Shown here: positions 24,983-33,208 of the stretch, piece by piece
How positions within the stretch are numbered: position 1 is the stretch's first letter
How the letters are laid out: every line of letters starts with the position of its first letter
From: Burkholderia aenigmatica
GTDB taxonomy: Bacteria; Pseudomonadota; Gammaproteobacteria; Burkholderiales; Burkholderiaceae
Direction of reading: 5' to 3'
DNA length: 64,000 nt
Assembly: GCF_902499175.1 (NCBI RefSeq)
Contig: NZ_CABVQC010000033.1
Span: 1 to 64,000 of the forward strand
Position numbers and translations under genes: made by a program
The notes under the pieces: generated by a model
The model's input: the letters and a program-made list of their open reading frames with translations, nothing else
The model's database searches: none
What the model was told of the DNA's origin: nothing

Positions 24983-25879
24983 ATGAGCAAAAAATGGATT
25001 CTCGCTGCGAGTGTAGCGGTCTATGCGTTGGGCGCGATGTCTGTCTCCTATGCGGGTCAGCGGTACAACGAATTGGACGATGCAGTCATGGCGCAGGCTA
25101 AGCGATGGCAGTCGGGTGAAAAGGCGAAGCCGCTGATGTCCTCCGATGGAAAGGTCGTCTTCCCGTTTGGCCAGGCGATGCCGAAGCTCACGTGTTCGCC
25201 GAGTCGCGCTTGTGACGTCGAGATGGAACCGGGTGAGACGCCACGAAAAGTCATCCTGGGCGATCAAGCGAACTGGACGTGGGAGGGCGCTGACTCGATC
25301 GAAAAAGGGAAGACGGTCAACCACGTTGTGTTTCAGCCGAAGGACAATGACCTCGAATCGAACGCCATCATCACGACAGACCGACGCACCTACCATATCA
25401 AACTGTATGCGCCCAAGACCGAGGGCGTGTACCTGAACCGAATCGCCTTCTATTACCCCGAGCAACTGGTTTCTTCGTGGGAAGCCAAGATGGGTAGCGC
25501 GGCCGCAGCGAAGGCCAAGGACGAGGAGTCAAACGTGATGCCGGCGCCGGTTGCTCCGGACAAGATGGCGTTCGACTATCGGATCGATGGCGACGCTGAC
25601 TTCCGTCCCATCCGCGTGTTCAACGATGGTGAGCGCGTGTACATCGCCATGCCGGATGACATTCGCCACGGTGAGTATCCGACTCTTCAGCTCATTGACG
25701 AGAAGGGTGATGGGATGGTCGTCAACTATCGACGCACCGTCGACGACAAGGCCGGCACGATTTACTTCGTGGTGGACAAGCTCTTCACGAAGGCTCAGTT
25801 GATCAGGGATTCCGAAAAGGTCCAGATCATTTGGAAGCGCAAGGAGAAGTCGCGGTTCGCGTTCTGGGGGCGTGGCTAA
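24983..25879 (+). CDS. trbG: TrbG/VirB9 outer-membrane core protein
   Basis: 298 residues from ATG 24983, preceded by GAGGAAG. A signal peptide (about 1-22, ending SVSYA) leads into an N-terminal beta domain (WTWEGADSIEKG; HIKLYAPKTE) and a C-terminal domain (about 195-290) with FDYRIDGDADFRPIRVFNDG, the conserved VirB9 block. One cysteine pair in LTCSPSRACD could stabilise the N-domain. It forms the outer-membrane core complex with TrbI. The stop overlaps the trbI start (TAATG). Confidence 0.92.
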   Translation: MSKKWILAASVAVYALGAMSVSYAGQRYNELDDAVMAQAKRWQSGEKAKPLMSSDGKVVFPFGQAMPKLTCSPSRACDVEMEPGETPRKVILGDQANWTWEGADSIEKGKTVNHVVFQPKDNDLESNAIITTDRRTYHIKLYAPKTEGVYLNRIAFYYPEQLVSSWEAKMGSAAAAKAKDEESNVMPAPVAPDKMAFDYRIDGDADFRPIRVFNDGERVYIAMPDDIRHGEYPTLQLIDEKGDGMVVNYRRTVDDKAGTIYFVVDKLFTKAQLIRDSEKVQIIWKRKEKSRFAFWGRG

Positions 25880-27360
25880 TGTCCCAGGACGGCAAGAAGG
25901 TCGATGCGTTTTCACTGGAAGCTGGCGTACCAAAGATCGAGGGCGAGATCCAGCCGAAGCCGAAATACGCAGATCGAATTTCCAAGCGGATTATCGCGGT
26001 CGCGCTTGCGGTCGCCGTTCTGATGGTGGGCATCTTCTTCGCATCTCTCGAAGCGATGGATCACAAGAAGAAAGGGCGCCAGGAAGCGGTCGAGACCGAG
26101 AAGAAGAAGTCGCAGCCTGCAAAGGTCGCTGACGCCGTGGTCCCAAAGGAACTGACCGACGCTCCAGACAGTGATGGCTCAAAGGGGCATGCTGCGCCTG
26201 CAAGTTTGGTTGGCTCGCTCCCTAAAGCGCAAGACGATCTCTTGGGTGGTGGGACAGGCGCGCCGTCCTTGTCGGGTGGAGCAGTGCTCAACCCGGCCTC
26301 CGCTCCAGCGGGTCTACCTGCCTCCGTTCCCTCTGTGGGGACAGCACGGGGTCGCGTGCAAGCGGGCGCAGGCGCTTTGCCTGGGGGTACAGGGGACGAT
26401 GGCTTGGGCTCTGGTTCTCCAGCGGCCAACAATGCACCGGTCGGGCCCGCCCCCTTGACGCCGGAGGAGCAGGCAGAACGACTGGCGAAACAGGACAGGC
26501 AGAAGCGGCTCTCGCAGGCACGAGCCAATGGCTTGAGCGCGAAGAACTACGCGGGCGACGACAAGAAGAGCGGAGCCGGCGCGCTGCCAGCGGGCTTGCT
26601 GGGTAGTTTGCCGCAACAGGGCGGTGGAATGGTGCCCGCGTCCCTTGAAGGACAGAACGGGCAGAAGGTCGACTCCGAGCAAGACGAGAAGATGAGCTTC
26701 ATCAAGAACTCGGGCAAGGATGACCGTAACTACTTGCCCTATTCGCCGCAGCCCGCTGTCTCGAAGAACGAATTGAAACGCGGGTCGTACTTACCACTGC
26801 GCCTTGAGGGTAGCGTCAACTCCGGGCAACCTGGCATGGTGTTGGCGCGGGTGACCGAGGACGTTTATGACACAGTCACAGGCTGCCGCTTGCTTGTCCC
26901 GGCCATGTCGGTATTGCAGGGAGCGTACGACTCGAAGGTGGCCATTGGTCAGACGCGCAACTTGGTGGTGTGGAACTACATGCGCTTTGAGGACGGCTCC
27001 GATTTGACGCTGGGTGGAATGCAAGGCTATGACAGCACAGGCGCGGCTGGCATCGAGGCGGATGTGGACAACCATTACCTGCGATTGTTCGGCGCGACGT
27101 TCGGCATGTCGCTGATCACCGCTGGGGTTCAAATGTCGGTACCGCCGACGCCATCTGGCACGACAGCACAGACGCCGCAGCAGAGCATCGCGAATGCGTT
27201 GACTCAACAGTACGGTCAGCTCGGAGCCCAGCTCATTGGGAAGTATCTGCAGGTCCAGCCTACGCTGCGCAACTATGCAGGCGAGCGCTTCATGGTCATG
27301 CTTCCGCTGACCATTGTCTTCAAGAAAGTGTGGCGAAACCGCTGCGTAGGAGGGACTTGA
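25879..27360 (+). CDS. trbI: TrbI/VirB10 core-complex protein
   Basis: 493 residues from ATG 25879 (overlapping the trbG stop). A short cytoplasmic N-terminus precedes one membrane helix (about 40-58, IIAVALAVAVLMVGIFFAS), a Pro/Gly-rich periplasmic spacer (about 75-260) and a C-terminal TrbI/VirB10 domain (about 300-490) with the core blocks GMVLARVTEDVYDT and YMRFEDGSDLTLGGM and an outer-membrane pore-helix region. It spans both membranes and senses ATP energy in the VirB system. No trbH was seen between trbG and trbI. Confidence 0.93.
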   Translation: MSQDGKKVDAFSLEAGVPKIEGEIQPKPKYADRISKRIIAVALAVAVLMVGIFFASLEAMDHKKKGRQEAVETEKKKSQPAKVADAVVPKELTDAPDSDGSKGHAAPASLVGSLPKAQDDLLGGGTGAPSLSGGAVLNPASAPAGLPASVPSVGTARGRVQAGAGALPGGTGDDGLGSGSPAANNAPVGPAPLTPEEQAERLAKQDRQKRLSQARANGLSAKNYAGDDKKSGAGALPAGLLGSLPQQGGGMVPASLEGQNGQKVDSEQDEKMSFIKNSGKDDRNYLPYSPQPAVSKNELKRGSYLPLRLEGSVNSGQPGMVLARVTEDVYDTVTGCRLLVPAMSVLQGAYDSKVAIGQTRNLVVWNYMRFEDGSDLTLGGMQGYDSTGAAGIEADVDNHYLRLFGATFGMSLITAGVQMSVPPTPSGTTAQTPQQSIANALTQQYGQLGAQLIGKYLQVQPTLRNYAGERFMVMLPLTIVFKKVWRNRCVGGT

Positions 27361-27458
27361 AGGGACGGAAGTGCTTAGTGCACCCCCCACTGGGAAAATA
27401 TCCTGCAACTGGCGAACAGTGTATGCTTCTGGATTCAGAAAATATTAACCTAGGCATT

Positions 27459-27884
27459 ATGAACACGGAGTTCGCTCCCGCCCAGACTTCAGTCCCGAAC
27501 TGGCTGATGACGTACTGTCGTCAGCTAGCCGACGTTCACTATCAACGCAAGCTGAACAAGATGTACGTTCATATGCTTGAGAGTTTCCTGGCGTATGAAC
27601 CGTGGAAAGCGAATCCGCCATTCGAATGGCGTGTGGCGCGTATTCATCGGACGACAGGGGGTGCGGCCGTGCGGCGAGACACCGACGCAGGGTGGGTGCC
27701 GATGAACATGGTGTTGCCGACCGCACTCGTGGATCGGTCTAAGCTTGCCATCGATTTAATCAATGCGAACTATGCTTCGGCACTGCCGAGGTCGCTTTCC
27801 TTGCGGACGTTCCTTTACACGGCGGTCTGCTGGTGGTGCATTGCTGTGTATCCGTACGAAGGGCCAGGACTCATCAACAGTTGA
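27459..27884 (+). CDS. Hypothetical protein downstream of trbI
   Basis: 141 residues from ATG 27459 (the frame is open upstream to 27330, inside trbI). It contains a conserved-looking helical part (ADVHYQRKLNKMYVHMLESF) and a WKANPPFEWRV block, and ends in a hydrophobic patch with TAVCWWCIAVYPYEGPG. No signal peptide. I recognise no family. Codon use is more AT-rich than the trb genes. It is the last gene before the par region. Confidence 0.5.
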   Translation: MNTEFAPAQTSVPNWLMTYCRQLADVHYQRKLNKMYVHMLESFLAYEPWKANPPFEWRVARIHRTTGGAAVRRDTDAGWVPMNMVLPTALVDRSKLAIDLINANYASALPRSLSLRTFLYTAVCWWCIAVYPYEGPGLINS

Positions 27885-27924
27885 CTGGGCGCAGTTGATT
27901 GCGGTCCACGGTCGATGAGTTCGT

Positions 27925-27939
27925 CTTTTGCAGCAAAAG
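27925..27939. promoter_or_regulatory. KorB-like palindrome, copy 5
   Basis: Perfect CTTTTGCAGCAAAAG upstream of the parA/parB pair, 16 bp before the -35 element of the parA promoter. Suits autoregulation by the ParB/KorB-like protein, or a partition centromere. Confidence 0.8.
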
Positions 27940-27955
27940 TTTTTGTCCCGTCCCC

Positions 27956-27984
27956 TTGCGAGACCCCCGGTGGGGGCATAGAAT
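27956..27984 (+). promoter_or_regulatory. Likely promoter for parA-parB
   Basis: TTGCGA (27956-27961), 17-bp spacer, TAGAAT (27979-27984), about 62 bp before parA. The spacer holds a G/C inverted repeat (CCCCC-GGT-GGGGG). GCGC-rich dyads follow in the leader. Confidence 0.55.
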
Positions 27985-28046
27985 GCGCATTATTGTATGC
28001 GCTGATGCGCGCGCATTGCTACAGGTGAAAGCGAGGGCAAAAACCG

Positions 28047-28838
28047 ATGCAAACGAAGAAGACGCGAACAAACCGCAAGACCAAGGTCATTGTGGTCATC
28101 AATCGGAAGGGCGGGCCAGGCAAGACGACCGTATCGTTCAATCTGGCGCACGCCGCGCTGCTGAAGGACGAGCATGCGCGCGTCTTGTGCCTGGATTTGG
28201 ATTCCCAAGGGAACCTGAGCCAGTATCTCACCGACGATCTGGAGATCGTGCGTGAGACAAGCAGTGGCGTTAGCGATCTGTTTGACGGCGTGCCGCTGGC
28301 TCCCCGCAAGACCAATCACCCTCAGATCGATCTGCTCCATGGGCATTCGGATCTGGATCGGGTGGATCACGATGAGGCTGCAGAAGAGCGCGCATATTCC
28401 GAGGAAATGCGTGTTCAGCTTCGCAGCCTTGACTACGACGTGATCATCATTGACACACCTCCTGCAGTCGGTCTGCGGCACTTGGCTTCGCTGTTCTGGG
28501 CCGACCTGGCGGTGATCCCCATGGAGCCCTCGATGACCCACATCGCTGGCTTCCAGGAAGTCGTGAAAAACATTGATGAGTCCATCCTGAGCCTCAACCC
28601 GAATCTTCAATGGGTCGGGTTGGTCAACCGCGCGAATTTGCGATTGAAGGCGCAGCGGCAAAAGGATGCTTGGTTGCGGGATAACTACGGCTCGAAGATC
28701 ATGCCCACCCTGTCATCGCGCGGCGCCGTGGCCGAGGCCATTGAAGACAGCCCGGCCAAGCCCGTGTGGGCGCACCGTGGCGCGCCCCGTGAGCTGCGTG
28801 CGCAATGGCGCGACGTGTGCACGAAAATCGTCGGGTAG
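28047..28838 (+). CDS. parA: ParA/IncC-like partition ATPase
   Basis: 263 residues. Deviant Walker ATPase that drives plasmid segregation. It has Walker A KGGPGKTT (21-28), with the signature lysine at 21, a Walker A-prime-like IIIDTPPAVG (about 131-140) and a P-loop fold. It has a short N-terminus, so there is no long HTH extension of the SopA/P1 type. This matches the IncC2 form of RK2 that pairs with KorB. Immediately followed by the KorB-like gene. ATG 28047 is preceded by GAGGG. Confidence 0.93.
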   Translation: MQTKKTRTNRKTKVIVVINRKGGPGKTTVSFNLAHAALLKDEHARVLCLDLDSQGNLSQYLTDDLEIVRETSSGVSDLFDGVPLAPRKTNHPQIDLLHGHSDLDRVDHDEAAEERAYSEEMRVQLRSLDYDVIIIDTPPAVGLRHLASLFWADLAVIPMEPSMTHIAGFQEVVKNIDESILSLNPNLQWVGLVNRANLRLKAQRQKDAWLRDNYGSKIMPTLSSRGAVAEAIEDSPAKPVWAHRGAPRELRAQWRDVCTKIVG

Positions 28839-28893
28839 TGAATCTTCGGGGCGTGTATTGCACGTTCTGCGTCGAGAGTATTTGGAGAAACGA

Positions 28894-30171
28894 ATGAGCA
28901 GCACCACGAAGAAATTGTCGGCGCTTGAAAAGCTGAGCGCTCGCGCCAAGCCTGTGGCGGTTGATGAAGGAAAGGCAGTCGCTATCCCGCTGGACAAGAT
29001 CCGTTTCGACCCGACACAGCCGCGCCAGGCATTCCATCATCCCGATGGCCGCATTGCGGAGGATGACGAGGCAAGTCTGGATGAGCTGGCGCAGTCGATC
29101 GAATCGCAAGGGTTGATTCATCCGATCACGGTCGAGCCAATTGGCGATGGCACGTACCGAGTGGTGGTGGGTGAACGGCGCACGCGTGCCTACCTCAAGC
29201 TCGGCCGCACGACCATCGAAGCCAAGATTCGCGATGACCTGACCAATCCGAAAAAGCGCCTGATCTATCAGGTTGCGGAGAACGTCAACCGCAAGGACCT
29301 GACGGATGCGGACATGGCGAAGTCCATCCGCAGCCTCATGGAGGGGACGGATGCGGTTGAGCCGATGACGCAGACACAGATCGCCAAGGCACTTGGCAAG
29401 AGTGAGGGCTGGGTGAGTCGGTATGTTCGATTCGGGGATGACGAGCAGCAACGCCTGTGGGTTCAAACGGGGATCGCCGACACGGTGGAAAATCTCTACC
29501 GGCTTTCGATCCTGCCGATGCCCATGCATGCTGAGATCCAGCGCCGGGTACAACTGCCTGAAGACGATCCTGAGCACTTGGCGAAGCCGCTGAGTCGTGC
29601 GGTCATTGACGACTTCTCGCGGCAGGCGAAGATGGCCAAAAAGGGCGTGCAAACGCCTCCGGTTTCGGCGACACCCTCCGGGGCATCGAGCGCTGCTGCG
29701 CAGCCGAGTGAGGTGCGATCCGCCGCTCCTTCCGCCTTCCCTGGCGACGGAATTCCCAATGACCCGGTGTCGCGCGCTTTTGCAGAGATGGCCGAGCATG
29801 GGCGCGAGCCGGCACAGCAGGCTCAGGCGGGCGCGCAACAAACGTCGTCGAGCGCGGCGACCAGCGGGTCGGGATACAAACTGTCGGAAGGCGACCGCGC
29901 CAAGATTCTGAGCACGGCCAGTGTCACGTTGAGCAATTCGGAGAAGGCGGCTGCGCAACCTCCGGTGAGTATTCGGGTGCCGATGGCCAGCTTGCAAGCG
30001 TTGTTGCTGAAGCTTGAGCCGGCTGACCAAGAGGCCTTGGCGGGCATGCAACTGAGCCTCAATTTGCCGGGGCCGCTGGCTGAGCGGATCGCCAATGCGC
30101 TGACCGGCGTAGTGGTGGACCCGAGCGAGGTGCCTGCCGTGGTGCAAAACGAACTCGTGAAGTTGCAGTAA
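28894..30171 (+). CDS. korB: ParB/KorB-like partition protein and global repressor
   Basis: 425 residues from ATG 28894, with TTGGAG upstream. It has a ParB N-terminal CTPase domain with GERRTRAY (93-100) and ENVNRKDLT (129-137), an HTH near 159-180 (TQIAKALGKSEGWVSRYVRF), a long Ala/Ser/Gln linker (about 230-340), and a C-terminal dimerisation domain (about 355-425). In RK2, KorB binds TTTAGCSGCTAAA, silences many operons and partitions the plasmid with IncC. The related palindrome CTTTTGCNGCAAAAG occurs nine times in this window, so this is its probable reader. Confidence 0.88.
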   Translation: MSSTTKKLSALEKLSARAKPVAVDEGKAVAIPLDKIRFDPTQPRQAFHHPDGRIAEDDEASLDELAQSIESQGLIHPITVEPIGDGTYRVVVGERRTRAYLKLGRTTIEAKIRDDLTNPKKRLIYQVAENVNRKDLTDADMAKSIRSLMEGTDAVEPMTQTQIAKALGKSEGWVSRYVRFGDDEQQRLWVQTGIADTVENLYRLSILPMPMHAEIQRRVQLPEDDPEHLAKPLSRAVIDDFSRQAKMAKKGVQTPPVSATPSGASSAAAQPSEVRSAAPSAFPGDGIPNDPVSRAFAEMAEHGREPAQQAQAGAQQTSSSAATSGSGYKLSEGDRAKILSTASVTLSNSEKAAAQPPVSIRVPMASLQALLLKLEPADQEALAGMQLSLNLPGPLAERIANALTGVVVDPSEVPAVVQNELVKLQ

Positions 30172-30181
30172 TCTGTTTGGG

Positions 30182-30213
30182 TGACCGCATCTCGTTGGGG
30201 GTGCGGTCATTTT
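30182..30213 (+). terminator. Intrinsic terminator after korB
   Basis: TGACCGCA (30182-30189) and TGCGGTCA (30202-30209) form a perfect 8-bp stem with a 12-nt loop, followed by four T residues. It lies 10 bp past the korB stop. Confidence 0.7.
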
Positions 30214-30276
30214 GCGTCGCGCGTAGCTCGATGCCGTCGGACGAATTGCGGCCAGGTGCGAACGGGATATTAAAAA

Positions 30277-31809
30277 ATGCAAATTAGGATTGGCCGAAAC
30301 GCGAAGACGGGAGAGCCTGTCGTTTTGGACACCACAAAAGTGATCAACCCGCACCTCCAGGTGTCGGGTATTACCGGCATTGGGAAGACCTATGCGCTGC
30401 AAGAGCTGGTGACAAACTTTGTGGAGAGCGCGGCCGACCTCAGGCGACCTGTTCGCGTCCACGTCTTCGATCCGCACGGAGACATCCAACTGCCCTACGC
30501 CTCGGTGGTGAAGTTCTCGGAGGCGACAAACTACGGCTATAACCCGCTGGAAGTGAACCCAGATCCTGACTACGGCGGCGTCCGTCGGGCTATTCAGAAA
30601 TTCATCGCGGCGATCAAGAAGCACAAGGCGTTGGGCACGAAGCAGGAAGCGGTGATGCGCTACCTGCTGGAGGACTTGTACGCGGCACACGGCTTCAAGG
30701 CGGACGATCAGCAGACCTGGTGGCCTGATGATCCTCGGATGATCCGGGAGGTGATGAAAGGGCGGGAGAATCGTGTGTACCTGGACGTGGCATATGAGCA
30801 CCAGGAACGGTTCAAGAAGCTCCTGAAAGATCCCACGTCTGGCCGGTATCGGGGGGGATTCGACGATTTCACCAACGACCCAGCGATGCGCACGAAGAAG
30901 TGCTGGTGGGTCGAGCGTGACTACTATGAAGGCGACTTCCTCATGTGGGAGCCGCGCAATCTGTTTAAGACCGCACCGACATTGGATGACCTGGTGCGTT
31001 TCACTGAGCGAAAGCTCAAGGCCCAGTTCTGCGGGTCCAACAGCGCCGCAATGGCGCTGCTCAAGGACGTGAACCGGGTGGCCAGGGCGTATCACCGCAA
31101 GGTCGCAGAAATGTCCAAGCGCAACGCGGCGCTGGACGAAGCGGAGAAAGCTGAGCTGACCAAGGCGCTGAACAAGGCCAAGGATAAGGCGGAAGACGCA
31201 TACAAGAGCTACCTCGACGCCATCGTGACAGGGCGCGAGCTGGACGACATGATCCGCTATAACAGCTCCCCAGACGTGCTCACAAGTGTCTACGAGCGCT
31301 TCCAGAATGTGCGGGCAATCGGCATCTACAATCCGGTGCCACCGCCATTTGATCCGCACAAGCCCATCTGGCACTACCAGATCAAGCCGTTGGAGATCCC
31401 GGTGCAGCGCATGTTCGTCGACCTGGTCTGCGCAAGGATCTTCGAGCGCGCCATGCAACGCGGTGTGCAAAACGATGTTGTCGAGTTGCTGGTGCTCGAT
31501 GAAGGCAAACGCTTTGTGGGAGAGTCGGAGGGGGACATTCTGAGCACCATCAGCAACGAAGCCCGCAAGTTCGGCCTCGGTCTGTGGATCATGTCCCAAA
31601 CTCCCGATCACTTCCCCGACGACTTTATCAAGGCCACGGGCACGATCCTGGTGTTGGGGCTGGCCGAGGCCGACACGAACCTCGCGGCCCGGAAACTCGG
31701 AGTCGATGAGAGTCTGCTGTCTTCAGTAGTGCCGCAGCAATCAGCGCTGGTGCAGATGAAGAGCAAGGGGACGTTGTCGGCTGGCTTCCAGATAGTAAGC
31801 CTCGTTTGA
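30277..31809 (+). CDS. HerA/FtsK-like P-loop ATPase
   Basis: 510 residues. Walker A is GITGIGKT (31-38), and Walker B is at VLDEGKRF (D408, E409). An internal charged coiled coil (about 270-310, DEAEKAELTKALNKAKDKAE) and a late IMSQTPDHFPDD segment also match HerA/DUF87 or TraD-like translocases. These hexameric ATPases move DNA or proteins. The gene follows a terminator and starts a new unit next to par. Its job could be DNA pumping, plasmid defence or a substrate-selection step. It is distinct from TrbE and TraG. Confidence 0.75.
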   Translation: MQIRIGRNAKTGEPVVLDTTKVINPHLQVSGITGIGKTYALQELVTNFVESAADLRRPVRVHVFDPHGDIQLPYASVVKFSEATNYGYNPLEVNPDPDYGGVRRAIQKFIAAIKKHKALGTKQEAVMRYLLEDLYAAHGFKADDQQTWWPDDPRMIREVMKGRENRVYLDVAYEHQERFKKLLKDPTSGRYRGGFDDFTNDPAMRTKKCWWVERDYYEGDFLMWEPRNLFKTAPTLDDLVRFTERKLKAQFCGSNSAAMALLKDVNRVARAYHRKVAEMSKRNAALDEAEKAELTKALNKAKDKAEDAYKSYLDAIVTGRELDDMIRYNSSPDVLTSVYERFQNVRAIGIYNPVPPPFDPHKPIWHYQIKPLEIPVQRMFVDLVCARIFERAMQRGVQNDVVELLVLDEGKRFVGESEGDILSTISNEARKFGLGLWIMSQTPDHFPDDFIKATGTILVLGLAEADTNLAARKLGVDESLLSSVVPQQSALVQMKSKGTLSAGFQIVSLV

Positions 31810-31976
31810 ATTGGGCGCCGCGAAACGGCCGGCAGGTAATAATTTCCGTTAGAGAGTGTTACACATTTTATGTCAGATATAAACGTCGCTTAATTCGCGA
31901 TATTTAGGCGATAACCCCTCTCATGTGGGGTTAAGTTCGCGGTCATTCGGACGATGACATCCAGATTGCGCCTATG

Positions 31977-31991
31977 TTGCCAACTATTGTG
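31977..31991 (+). promoter_or_regulatory. TTGCNAACTATTGTG box, copy 2
   Basis: TTGCCAACTATTGTG, identical to the copies at 1971 and 49571 except the fifth base. It lies 173 bp before the 32165 gene. Confidence 0.5.
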
Positions 31992-32069
31992 GTCACGGAT
32001 CGGCTTCGACCGAGGTCGCGCGCTGACAACAGGAAGTGCTAGATACCTCCCACTAGGGGGTATCCAACC

Positions 32070-32086
32070 GTTAATTATGTGTTAAT
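32070..32086 (+). promoter_or_regulatory. Direct-repeat operator GTTAAT x2, copy a
   Basis: GTTAATTATGTGTTAAT: two half-sites 11 bp apart, upstream of the 32165 and KorA-like genes. The first half lacks the leading T seen in the other four sites. Five such pairs exist in the window. Confidence 0.6.
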
Positions 32087-32164
32087 CTGTCGTTGCGGCA
32101 TGTATTCCCTACCACACCCTAGGCGGGTCACTGGTAACCAAATGTAACCTTTGCGGTAATCAAT

Positions 32165-32461
32165 ATGACGGTCACCATTGTTCGCCCAATTCCACTTTCC
32201 TCCATCGACTATCCGGAAGGTCCGTTAGCAGATCGCTTGGAGGCAGAAGCCCGGCGCGCACTGCCCCAAGTGCGTGGATTGGACGACGCACAGACCGAAG
32301 GCGAACGCATGCAGGCCTATGCTCAGGTGATCGAAGAGCAGCGCGATGATTTCATCGGTATGTACGGTGATGCATTCGGTTGGGAGAAGCGAAGTGTTCC
32401 GCGTGAAGCGAGCGTGCCGGCACTCGGTCGCTATGTCGCTGCGGTCGTCAACGCCGAGTAA
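32165..32461 (+). CDS. Hypothetical protein, 98 residues
   Basis: A small acidic protein with a proline-rich start (IVRPIPLSSIDYPEGP), followed by a helical body with ARRALPQVRGLDDAQTEGER. No transmembrane segment or known motif. It lies downstream of a complex promoter region and 69 bp before the KorA-like repressor. A weak hairpin CTGCCT-TCCT-AGGCAG (32469-32484) follows it. It may be an accessory regulator or stability protein. Confidence 0.6.
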   Translation: MTVTIVRPIPLSSIDYPEGPLADRLEAEARRALPQVRGLDDAQTEGERMQAYAQVIEEQRDDFIGMYGDAFGWEKRSVPREASVPALGRYVAAVVNAE

Positions 32462-32468
32462 CGATTGT

Positions 32469-32484
32469 CTGCCTTCCTAGGCAG
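32469..32484 (+). terminator. Short hairpin after the 98-residue ORF
   Basis: CTGCCT and AGGCAG pair perfectly over a four-base loop, with no long T tract after it. It is probably a weak terminator or mRNA stabiliser between this gene and the KorA-like gene. Confidence 0.35.
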
Positions 32485-32530
32485 GCGGTCGTTCTTGTAA
32501 GATAGAGAGTTACCCCACTCTCTTCACATC

Positions 32531-33046
32531 ATGGAACGCTGGACAGAAGACGAATTCCGGCGCATTGCCCTGGATACGCGTATCAGCGAACGGACCCTTG
32601 ACGCATGCAGGGACGTGCTGGTCGGGGGCATGCTTGGCGTTGACGCAGCCAACAAACATAAGATGTTTCCCTCGCAAATATCGCGGGCGCTTACCACGCT
32701 GCGCGAGAAACATGCCGAGGTGATCGAGATCAGTTCGGTCAGCAAAGAGTCGGATGAAATGCTGCAGTACGTGGCCTCAGAAGTAGCCAAGGCACTGCAG
32801 GGTAAAGACTTTCAGTGCGTGCTCGCCGAGGCTGGACAGACATATGATGGGCAAGTCATTGCCCAATCGAAAGGCTACCTCGTCCAAAAGGTCGGCCGTG
32901 TTGGCGTGCTCCACGACTTGGCGCGCTTCAGCAAACTCCCCCCTCTCAACGAAGACTTGCGGATTGCTTACGGCAAGGCCGGTGGCTTGGCCAAGGTCTG
33001 GGCGCTGCTTCCAGAGCAAGAGAGAGGCAAGGGGCCCGAGCGCTGA
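32531..33046 (+). CDS. KorA/TrfB-like repressor fused to a KfrB-like domain
   Basis: 171 residues. The N-terminus (about 1-60) matches the KorA/TrfB layout: a WTEDEFRRIAL start, then RDVLVGGMLGVDAA and an HTH at about 35-58 (PSQISRALTTL). The C-terminal part (about 104-156) resembles the KfrB domain found on seven other proteins here: YDGQVIAQSKGYLVQK followed by LRIAYGKAGG. RP4 KorA has no such extension. It probably represses genes of this region; the extension may dock it to the element's KfrB-tagged proteins. The gene is followed by the paired direct repeats at 33053. Confidence 0.72.
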   Translation: MERWTEDEFRRIALDTRISERTLDACRDVLVGGMLGVDAANKHKMFPSQISRALTTLREKHAEVIEISSVSKESDEMLQYVASEVAKALQGKDFQCVLAEAGQTYDGQVIAQSKGYLVQKVGRVGVLHDLARFSKLPPLNEDLRIAYGKAGGLAKVWALLPEQERGKGPER

Positions 33047-33052
33047 CGAAAG

Positions 33053-33070
33053 TGTTAATTTTGTGTTAAT
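33053..33070 (+). promoter_or_regulatory. Direct-repeat operator TGTTAAT x2, copy b
   Basis: TGTTAAT at 33053 and 33064, 11 bp apart, just after the KorA-like stop and about 140 bp before the 33209 gene. CTGACG (33043-33048) 16 bp ahead of GTTAAT could make a promoter that the site overlaps. Confidence 0.6.
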
Positions 33071-33158
33071 TGCGACCCGTACGATGTAGGATACGTCCAC
33101 GCGACGTTTGGGTCTTCTAACCATAAGGCACTGCGCGTTCTCATCTTCGGTACGGCAT

Positions 33159-33173
33159 CTTTTGCGGCAAAAG
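33159..33173. promoter_or_regulatory. KorB-like palindrome, copy 6
   Basis: Perfect CTTTTGCGGCAAAAG, 35 bp before the first polyvalent-protein gene (33209). Confidence 0.78.
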
Positions 33174-33208
33174 CAAGGCCGAAAGTCATTAAATAGTGAG
33201 GTGTGGTC

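Larger units (their letters stand above)
31810..32164. other. Non-coding region rich in dyads and repeats
   Basis: About 355 bp with no supported gene, AT-richer than its surroundings. It holds TAACCCC/GGGGTTA (31912-31918 and 31927-31933), the TTGCCAACTATTGTG box (31977-31991), an inverted repeat GATACC/GGTATC with G/C extension (32042-32064), direct repeats GTTAAT-N5-GTTAAT (32070-32086), and GTAACC-N4-GTAACC (32134-32149). These may form promoters for the 32165 gene or part of an origin or partition site. No initiator gene is adjacent. Confidence 0.55.

Noticed and set aside
28699-31611. A 970-residue antisense open frame over korB and the HerA-like gene
   Set aside because: It is His/Arg/Leu-rich with no domain and runs opposite two clear genes. 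GC-rich coding sequence often leaves such long open frames on the other strand.
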